This document shows, one piece after another, positions 7,881-12,356 of a stretch of DNA of 12,356 bases (the first letter of the stretch is position 1; each line of letters starts with the position of its first letter). This DNA comes from Candidatus Gastranaerophilales bacterium (GTDB lineage Bacteria; Cyanobacteriota; Vampirovibrionia; Gastranaerophilales; Gastranaerophilaceae). The stretch is taken from contig CALVER010000025.1 of assembly GCA_944326625.1 (NCBI GenBank), positions 1-12,356 of the forward strand. Direction: 5' to 3'. Position numbers and translations under genes: made by a program. The notes beneath the pieces are model-generated. The model did not search any database and was not told where the DNA came from. It saw only the letters and a list, made by a program, of their open reading frames with translations.

Positions 7881-9005
7881 TTATATGTAATTCAACGGAT
7901 TATTAGGCTTGCCGTTTATTCTTACCTCAAAATGGCAATGCGGGCCCGTGCTATAACCTGTAGTGCCTTCAAGACCGACAACCTGACCTTTTTTTACGTA
8001 ATCACCCTGCTTGACTTTAATTGTAGACATGTGTGCATACAATGTAGTCATAGGGTTACCATTAATTGTACCATGATCTATAATAACAACCTTTCCGTAG
8101 CCGCCATACCAGCCGGAATAAATAACTTTTCCGGCATTTGAAGCCAAAATATTACCGTAATTCGGCCCGCCGATATCAACACCTGAATGGAATGTTCTGC
8201 TATTAAATATCGGGTGTGTACGCCAGCCGAAAGGTGATGTTATCCGGCCGCTTATTGGTTTCATAAAACCTGAAGATGACACTTTAACCGATGTATCTTG
8301 AGGTTTTTTACTTATCATTGTTTGAAGATTTTGAGACTGGCGTGCAAGTTCTCTTTCCGTCTGCTCATAATATCTTCTGTCCGTTTTTAATTTGTTAATC
8401 ATATTCTGATTTTGCGCGATTGCACGCTCAATATCACGCTGCTGAGAATTTATTGTTTTGATTGACTGTGCAAGATATTTTTTCTTTGCCTCGACGTCTT
8501 TTTTCATTTGTGCAATTTTGCCGGCTTTCTCTTTAACAGCCACCATGTGTTTATAATCATTTCTGATAATTAATCTTTCAAAATAAATTACATCCAAAAG
8601 AGAATTCAAATCTTTTGCGGAAAGTATAAGCTCAAACATCCCGGTACGCTGTGCTTTAAAAACTTGTCTTATGCGCTGTTTTAACCGGGCATCAACCGTA
8701 TTAAACTCGGATGTGGCGTTTGCCAATTGTATTTCAAGCTGATTAAGCTGATTTTCAACATTATTATACTGGTTTCTGGATGCTTGAAGATCGTTTGATG
8801 TATTTTCCAGTTTGCGCTGATTTTTCACGAGCTTGCTTTTTTCGGCATTTTCAAGAATTTTAAGCTGTCTGATTTTTTCCTTTGCCTGTTTGTGTTTTTG
8901 CTCGACAGTGGCGGCAGAAGCCGTCATTGGTGCGGCTGTAAAATTAAACGTAAACACCAATAAAACAGATATCGTGATTATTTTTAAAGTTCTAGTTATA
9001 TTCAT
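7881..9005 (-). CDS. EnvC-like M23 (LytM) murein hydrolase or activator
   Basis: This is a secreted peptidoglycan factor with an N-terminal signal sequence (hydrophobic to about residue 24, likely cut near ASA at 29-31). Two long coiled-coil regions at about 33-118 and 150-235 are separated by an EnvC-like segment, FELILSAKDLNSLLDVIYF. A C-terminal M23 LytM domain spans about 252-374. The zinc and catalytic residues are all present: His273 and Asp277 in HSGVD, His325 in LYAHMS, and His356 and His358 in HCHFE. Unlike E. coli EnvC, whose LytM site is degenerate and which only activates amidases, this protein should be able to cut peptide cross-links itself. The ATG at 9003-9005 follows the stop of a 34-codon gene by one base (TAATATG) and lacks its own ribosome binding site, so it is likely coupled to it. 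A DipM or NlpD-type role is possible. Confidence 0.9.
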   Translation of the reverse strand: MNITRTLKIITISVLLVFTFNFTAAPMTASAATVEQKHKQAKEKIRQLKILENAEKSKLVKNQRKLENTSNDLQASRNQYNNVENQLNQLEIQLANATSEFNTVDARLKQRIRQVFKAQRTGMFELILSAKDLNSLLDVIYFERLIIRNDYKHMVAVKEKAGKIAQMKKDVEAKKKYLAQSIKTINSQQRDIERAIAQNQNMINKLKTDRRYYEQTERELARQSQNLQTMISKKPQDTSVKVSSSGFMKPISGRITSPFGWRTHPIFNSRTFHSGVDIGGPNYGNILASNAGKVIYSGWYGGYGKVVIIDHGTINGNPMTTLYAHMSTIKVKQGDYVKKGQVVGLEGTTGYSTGPHCHFEVRINGKPNNPLNYI

Positions 9006-9006
9006 A

Positions 9007-9111
9007 TTATTTAATCAAGACCGGAAGCAGCATCAAGCCTACAGTCCAGGCAATAAATGTTACTGCTATAACGGCAATTATAATTTTTTGATGTTTTCTG
9101 AAAAATTCCAT
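9007..9111 (-). CDS. 34-residue single-pass membrane protein upstream of the EnvC-like gene
   Basis: A short reading frame from ATG 9109-9111 to TAA 9007-9009 encodes MEFFRKHQKI, a hydrophobic segment (IIIAVIAVTFIAW then TVGLMLLPVL) and a final Ile-Lys. This is one membrane helix with a basic N-terminus, so probably N-in. It has a good ribosome binding site, GGGG five bases before the ATG, and sits 16 bases or so after the predicted transcription start. Its stop is one base from the EnvC-like start, which has no ribosome binding site of its own, so translation of this peptide probably feeds that gene. I do not recognise the family; the N-terminus resembles the anchor of SurA/PpiD-type proteins but there is no further domain. 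It may be a real microprotein or a coupling leader. Confidence 0.65.
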   Translation of the reverse strand: MEFFRKHQKIIIAVIAVTFIAWTVGLMLLPVLIK

Positions 9112-9133
9112 ATTTTCCCCATTTATTACTAAT

Positions 9134-9162
9134 ATAATACTATCAAAAAAATCAAAGTGCAA
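9134..9162 (-). promoter_or_regulatory. Putative sigma70-type promoter of the envelope operon
   Basis: On the minus strand TTGCAC (9157-9162) and TATTAT (9134-9139) are separated by 17 bases, matching 3 of 6 and 5 of 6 consensus positions. The predicted start near 9127 leaves a short leader that contains the GGGG ribosome binding site of the 34-residue gene. The position, just upstream of the first gene of a tightly packed minus-strand run, supports the call. The region is AT-rich, so chance matches are possible. Confidence 0.5.
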
Positions 9163-9177
9163 TTATTTAAAATAAAT

Positions 9178-9206
9178 TTGCAAAAAAATGTAAAATCATT
9201 TAATAT
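9178..9206 (+). promoter_or_regulatory. Putative promoter of the NTPase-TPR gene, near-leaderless
   Basis: On the plus strand TTGCAA (9178-9183) and TAATAT (9201-9206) are 17 bases apart. A start about seven bases after the second box falls at or next to the ATG at 9213, and there is no ribosome binding site before that ATG (tttaatatagcgtt). Together this suggests a leaderless transcript. It is back to back with the operon promoter in a 101-base divergent gap. The boxes are weak matches. Confidence 0.35.
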
Positions 9207-9212
9207 AGCGTT

Positions 9213-11609
9213 ATGGAATACAGTTTTACCAATCCCGAATTCGACAGGAAATTACTTTTAAAAAACGAAACGAGCGGAATTAACCAATTTTTGCTTGAAA
9301 ATAACATCCGGCAGACGGATAACATTTTCAATTTTTTACAAAATTCCGCCCCGATTTTGCTGATAAACGGATTTTTAGGCACAGGAAAATACAGTATTGT
9401 AAACCATTGCTTGACCACCGCACTTAATGAAGATGCCGTTGTGCTTGAATATAACTGTTTTGAAACCACTATTCTGGACGACATCCTGCTTGCTTTTTTT
9501 GAAGAATTCAAAAAACTTGCGGCACTGGAAAAAATATCTGTTCCGAAAATTAAAACCGAAAACTTTACCCAAAAAATTAACGCTTATTTTCAATCCGTAA
9601 ATAAGCCTGTGGTAGTTGTTATTAATTCATTTGAACAAATTTTAAAATCTAACAAACAGGAAATTTTAGGCTTTATACTACATCTTTGCGGATTAAAAAA
9701 CATGAAAGTTATTTTAATCTCAAGGAACTTTGATTTATCGGATTTTGAAGGGAAAATAAAATACGAAAAAATAACAATTCTTGCGCTGCAAAAATCCATA
9801 TTTGAAAAATATCTTCGTTCTGAGGATTTCAAACAGATAGGGCCGTTGTCGGATGAGCTGTACAAATTAACCCGCGGATATTTTTTCTATACAACATTAT
9901 CTTTAAAGATAATGAAACTCAGACAGTTGGATTTGGGTAAATTTCTTGACGGATATTCAAAAAGTTTTCTAAGCTTTAATGATTTTATTTTGCGTGAAGC
10001 CTTAGCGCTGATTGACCCGGTAAGCGGGCATTTATTCAGATTTTTGACAGTAATAAGGCATCCCGTCAGCATAAAATTATTAAAAACAATCCATTTATGG
10101 AATGAAGAAAAAATGCTGTTTTTCACAAACAATCTGCTGCTTTCCGGAATTGGGGAATACGTTTATTTACAGGATTATTACAAAGAAATAGCGGAAAACT
10201 CAATTCCCGCGAATGTTGCAATAAAGCTTCATCAGGCCTGCGTGGATTTGTATAATACACAACTTCCTTTAAAACCTCTTGAACGTGACATAATAATCTC
10301 ACGCCAGACAATGCGCAACGAAATTGAATATCATTCAATGTTTATTCCGAAAAGACACTACATTCCGGCTCAGGATATAACTAAAAAGGCTGAGATTAAA
10401 GAATACAGCGAGCAGGCAAATGAATTAAAAAATGAAGCAGCGGAGCAGCCGAAAGAAGAAAAAATCAAAAATATCCCGTTTATTTTTGAAGATGATGAAA
10501 CAGGCGTCCTTGATAAAATTGCAGACTCAATAAAAGACTTTTTAAACTTCAGCGATATACGAGCAAAAGAGGAAAAAGAAGAAAACAAACTTACACTGAC
10601 AGAATTAATGAATAAAGCAAAGCAGGAAGAAGCTTCTTTTAACTATAAACATGCAATTTCGCTTTATCAAAAATGTCTTACGCAAAAAAATGACGACGAT
10701 TATTATACCTATCTGCCGACAATATATACAAAACTCGCGCAAAATTACCAGAATATCTCAGACTGGTACGATGCCCAAAAATATTATGAAATGGCCGGAG
10801 ATTTTTATACTTCAACAGGTGATATTGAAAAAATTAACGAAACAAAATTCAATATTGCAAATATTTTCTATATGACTTTCAAAAGAGAGAAAGCAAAAAC
10901 ACTGCTTTTAGAAATCGAAAAAAACAATATTTCCGATGAATTAAGAATAAAAGTTTTGAACGCACTTGCAAATTTAAGCAGCGACAGCGGAATAATTTAC
11001 GGCTATTACAAAAAAGCTCTTGAGATCAACCCTGTAAATATCAGCAAAGATGTTCTGTCCGAACTTTATTACAAATTCGCGCTTGTAAATGAGGACAGAA
11101 ATGATGAAAAAACCGCTGTTGAATATTACAAAAAATGTATAAATTTGGATTCAAACCCGAAAAACAACCCGAATCTGTCGAACGCACTTTCAAATATTGC
11201 GCTTTTATATGACGACCTTGGAGAATCCGACACTGCAATAAAATACTATCTTGAAAGTATTAAGCTTGACGAACAAACCAAAAACGTAAACGGCATATAT
11301 TCATCCTCAATGAAATTAGCGGAAATTTATGCGGCAAAATCACCTGAAAAAGCCATTGAATACTACAATCAGGCTTTGAATTACGCAAATATGTTGAATG
11401 AACCGTTTTACATAATTTCAACTGCAACGGCACTCGGGGACTTCTATTACAACCGCAAAGAAAACGCCCTCGCTCTGAAAAATTACAAACATGCCTATAA
11501 TTTCGCAAACGAAGGGATTTACAAAGAAAATGCGCAAAAAATTCTCCAACGAATTGAAGACATAAAAATGCGCGTGGGTGAAGAAAGGTTTAAAGAGCTT
11601 GAAAAGTAA
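9213..11609 (+). CDS. STAND-like P-loop NTPase with C-terminal TPR repeats
   Basis: The 798-residue protein is predicted cytoplasmic: no signal peptide or membrane helix. Residues 45-240 resemble a STAND-type NTPase. A Walker A-like GFLGTGKYS lies at 53-61, but Tyr60 stands where Ser or Thr normally follows the Lys. A Walker B-like strand, VVVVINSFEQIL (133-144), has Asn in place of the usual Asp. A sensor-like strand VILISRNF (166-173) follows. Residues 240-385 are helical, like the winged-helix and linker regions of such proteins. About 390-460 is a charged linker (KEEKEENK). From about 465 to 785 come eight or so TPR-like helix pairs (for example AIKYYLESIKLD, AIEYYNQALNYA). No effector domain (nuclease, protease, DNA-binding) is visible. 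It could be a MalT-like scaffold without the DNA-binding part. It overlaps rsmG by up to 32 bases, so the two are probably coexpressed. Function unknown. Confidence 0.75.
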   Translation: MEYSFTNPEFDRKLLLKNETSGINQFLLENNIRQTDNIFNFLQNSAPILLINGFLGTGKYSIVNHCLTTALNEDAVVLEYNCFETTILDDILLAFFEEFKKLAALEKISVPKIKTENFTQKINAYFQSVNKPVVVVINSFEQILKSNKQEILGFILHLCGLKNMKVILISRNFDLSDFEGKIKYEKITILALQKSIFEKYLRSEDFKQIGPLSDELYKLTRGYFFYTTLSLKIMKLRQLDLGKFLDGYSKSFLSFNDFILREALALIDPVSGHLFRFLTVIRHPVSIKLLKTIHLWNEEKMLFFTNNLLLSGIGEYVYLQDYYKEIAENSIPANVAIKLHQACVDLYNTQLPLKPLERDIIISRQTMRNEIEYHSMFIPKRHYIPAQDITKKAEIKEYSEQANELKNEAAEQPKEEKIKNIPFIFEDDETGVLDKIADSIKDFLNFSDIRAKEEKEENKLTLTELMNKAKQEEASFNYKHAISLYQKCLTQKNDDDYYTYLPTIYTKLAQNYQNISDWYDAQKYYEMAGDFYTSTGDIEKINETKFNIANIFYMTFKREKAKTLLLEIEKNNISDELRIKVLNALANLSSDSGIIYGYYKKALEINPVNISKDVLSELYYKFALVNEDRNDEKTAVEYYKKCINLDSNPKNNPNLSNALSNIALLYDDLGESDTAIKYYLESIKLDEQTKNVNGIYSSSMKLAEIYAAKSPEKAIEYYNQALNYANMLNEPFYIISTATALGDFYYNRKENALALKNYKHAYNFANEGIYKENAQKILQRIEDIKMRVGEERFKELEK

Positions 11610-12246
11610 AGAATTTTATAGAGAATATATGCAGGCTTTTTTACGTCAAAATGCAGTCGTCAATTTAATTTCCAAAAATGACGAAAAACTTTTGTGGGAA
11701 AAACACGTTTTTGACAGCCTTGCTATAGAAAAATTCTTTGAAAAATATTACCCTCTGCCTTTGGGAGGGGGAAATATTTCAACGCAAAGTATGAGTGTTA
11801 GAAATTCGGGTGAGGATATAGAGCTGCTCGATATAGGCACAGGCGGAGGATTTCCGGCCGTCCCGATTGCATTAACCTATCCTGATTTAAAAGTCACGGC
11901 ACTCGACAGCATAAGAAAAAAAATTAATGCCATAGAAAATATTAAACAGGAATTAAATATCCGAAACCTGACAACAATTTGTAATCGGGCAGAGAATTTA
12001 ACTGAAAAATTTGACATAATCACCTCGCGCGCAGTTGCCTCTCTTGACAAAATCTGCACTTATGCACTGCCTTTATTAAAAAAAGACGGATATTTTATCG
12101 CATATAAATCCCGCAAAACACCCGAAGAAATTGCTGACGCTGACAAAATCCTAAAAAAATATAGCGCAGAGGTAATTGATATTATTGAATATCAATTACC
12201 TCTGGATGAAAATTTCACAAGAAATTTGATTATTATAAAATCTTAG
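11578..12246 (+). CDS. rsmG: 16S rRNA (guanine-N7) methyltransferase RsmG
   Basis: RsmG (GidB) uses S-adenosylmethionine to methylate N7 of G527 (E. coli numbering) in 16S rRNA. Recognisable parts are VVNLIS then LLWEKHVFDSLAI near the N-terminus, SAM motif I LLDIGTGGGFPAVPIAL, LDSIRKKINAIENI, CNRAENL, FDIITSRAVASLDKI and LLKKDGYFIAYKS. Between HVFDSLAI and LLDIGTG there are about 20 more residues than in family members such as the B. subtilis protein, and they coincide with a palindromic DNA insert. The GTG at 11578-11580 is the first start after an upstream in-frame stop and best fits family length; TTG at 11599-11601, ten bases after AGAAAGG, is an alternative. The gene overlaps the NTPase-TPR gene at its 5' end and a minus-strand gene by four bases at its 3' end. 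The assignment is secure. Confidence 0.93.
   Translation: MKKGLKSLKSKEFYREYMQAFLRQNAVVNLISKNDEKLLWEKHVFDSLAIEKFFEKYYPLPLGGGNISTQSMSVRNSGEDIELLDIGTGGGFPAVPIALTYPDLKVTALDSIRKKINAIENIKQELNIRNLTTICNRAENLTEKFDIITSRAVASLDKICTYALPLLKKDGYFIAYKSRKTPEEIADADKILKKYSAEVIDIIEYQLPLDENFTRNLIIIKS
11749..11816 (+). repeat. Palindromic repeat-like element inserted in frame in rsmG
   Basis: A GC-richer stretch starts with an imperfect hairpin at 11751-11771: ccctctgcc, a TTT loop, then gggaggggg, giving 9-base arms with one mismatch and one G-T pair. It ends in a gggtgagga-like sequence at about 11808-11816. It translates without a stop as YPLPLGGGNISTQSMSVRN followed by SGED, which is not family sequence and falls where RsmG proteins have a short variable linker. 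The hairpin and tail resemble CCCTCTCCCTTTGGGAGAGGG-type dispersed repeats and the in-gene palindromic elements known from Rickettsia. Only one copy is in this window, so repeat status is inferred. The boundaries are approximate. Confidence 0.55.
12153..12204 (-). terminator. 17-bp perfect hairpin within rsmG, likely terminator for the opposing gene
   Basis: Arms at 12167-12183 and 12188-12204 are perfectly complementary over 17 bases around a 4-base loop (attg). Read on the minus strand the stem is followed by CGCTATA and then seven T (12153-12159). It begins 38 bases beyond the stop of the minus-strand gene at the right edge. On the plus strand no T-run follows, so it is not a typical rsmG terminator. 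The seven-base gap before the T-run and the AT-rich stem centre weaken the call. Confidence 0.45.
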
Positions 12247-12356
12247 TTTTCAGCTTCTTTGCAGCTATGAGGGCCGTCCCAGTCAAGTTTTTCACGGCAG
12301 TGAAGATAATCCATATTTTTGTTATAAATTACCCAGGCAGCACAACCCATACCGGC
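12243..12356 (-). CDS. C-terminal fragment, possibly a prepilin-like protein (runs off right edge)
   Basis: The last 37 codons of a minus-strand gene end at TAA 12243-12245. The peptide reads AGMGCAAWVIYNKNMDYLHC, then REKLDWDGPHSCKEAEN. The AAWVIYNKNMDYLHC and LDWDG..SC pattern, with paired cysteines near the end, resembles the C-termini I associate with prepilin-like proteins of Gastranaerophilales, but this rests on memory of the pattern and the N-terminus is outside the window. Its stop overlaps the rsmG stop by four bases in convergent orientation, leaving no room for a terminator between them; a strong hairpin lies 38 bases further on, inside rsmG. It is read as real because the frame stays open to the edge and has sensible composition. 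Confidence 0.5.
   Translation of the reverse strand, partial: AGMGCAAWVIYNKNMDYLHCREKLDWDGPHSCKEAEN

Noticed and set aside
7851..9132. Plus-strand open frames opposite the EnvC-like and LptD-like genes (for example 8833-9132)
   Set aside because: They lie antisense to strongly supported coding regions, lack ribosome binding sites and encode low-complexity shadow peptides.
9200..11508. Minus-strand open frames opposite the NTPase-TPR gene
   Set aside because: They are antisense shadows in a gene with consistent TPR and P-loop content; none has a recognisable domain.
9213..11609. NTPase-TPR protein as an anti-phage (Avs-like) STAND defence gene
   Set aside because: No nuclease, protease, membrane or other effector domain is present at either end, the nucleotide-binding residues are degenerate, and the neighbours are rsmG and envelope genes with no mobile-element signs.
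12167..12204. The 17-bp hairpin as an rsmG terminator or a transposon end
   Set aside because: On the plus strand no T-run follows and the gene continues for 42 bases; the encoded residues match the RsmG family, so this is not an insertion.

Overview
The window suggests an AT-rich, diderm (LPS-making) bacterium. The best fit, by inference, is the Gastranaerophilales / Vampirovibrionia (Melainabacteria) lineage. The reasons are prepilin-like proteins at both edges with the GFTLGELV-type signal, a lipid A branch using LpxI next to LpxB, an LptD-like outer-membrane protein, and a long low-complexity membrane protein of a kind I associate with that group. No sequence search was possible, so the lineage call is provisional.

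Layout. From about 9130 down to position 1 almost everything is on the minus strand and tightly packed: a 34-residue membrane protein, an EnvC-like M23 murein hydrolase factor, an LptD/OstA-like outer-membrane protein, a class II aldolase, lpxI, lpxB, an unrecognised 563-residue membrane protein, a dGTPase-family HD hydrolase, and the start of a type IV prepilin-like gene. Stop and start codons from the small gene to lpxB touch or lie within 11 bases (TAATATG, TAATG and TAATTATG junctions), which implies one co-translated envelope operon, probably driven by a promoter near 9134-9162. A 62-base gap and a short inverted repeat follow lpxB.

From 9213 rightward are two plus-strand genes, divergent from the operon: a 798-residue NTPase-TPR protein that may be translated from a leaderless mRNA, and an overlapping rsmG (16S rRNA m7G methyltransferase). 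The rsmG gene carries an apparent in-frame palindromic insertion. Its 3' end overlaps, tail to tail, the last codons of another minus-strand gene that runs off the right edge and looks like a prepilin C-terminus.

How the genes work together: LpxI makes lipid X, LpxB condenses it with UDP-diacylglucosamine, LptD-like protein inserts finished LPS in the outer membrane, and EnvC-like protein acts on peptidoglycan; this is an envelope-building operon. The aldolase is embedded in it by translational coupling, and its role there is unknown.

The most unusual signals are a 9-base G/C homopolymer that sets the reading frame between two alternative prepilin starts, the palindromic insertion in rsmG, and a 17-bp perfect hairpin inside the rsmG coding end that may terminate the opposing gene. 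I saw no rRNA, tRNA, CRISPR array, transposase or convincing defence system.
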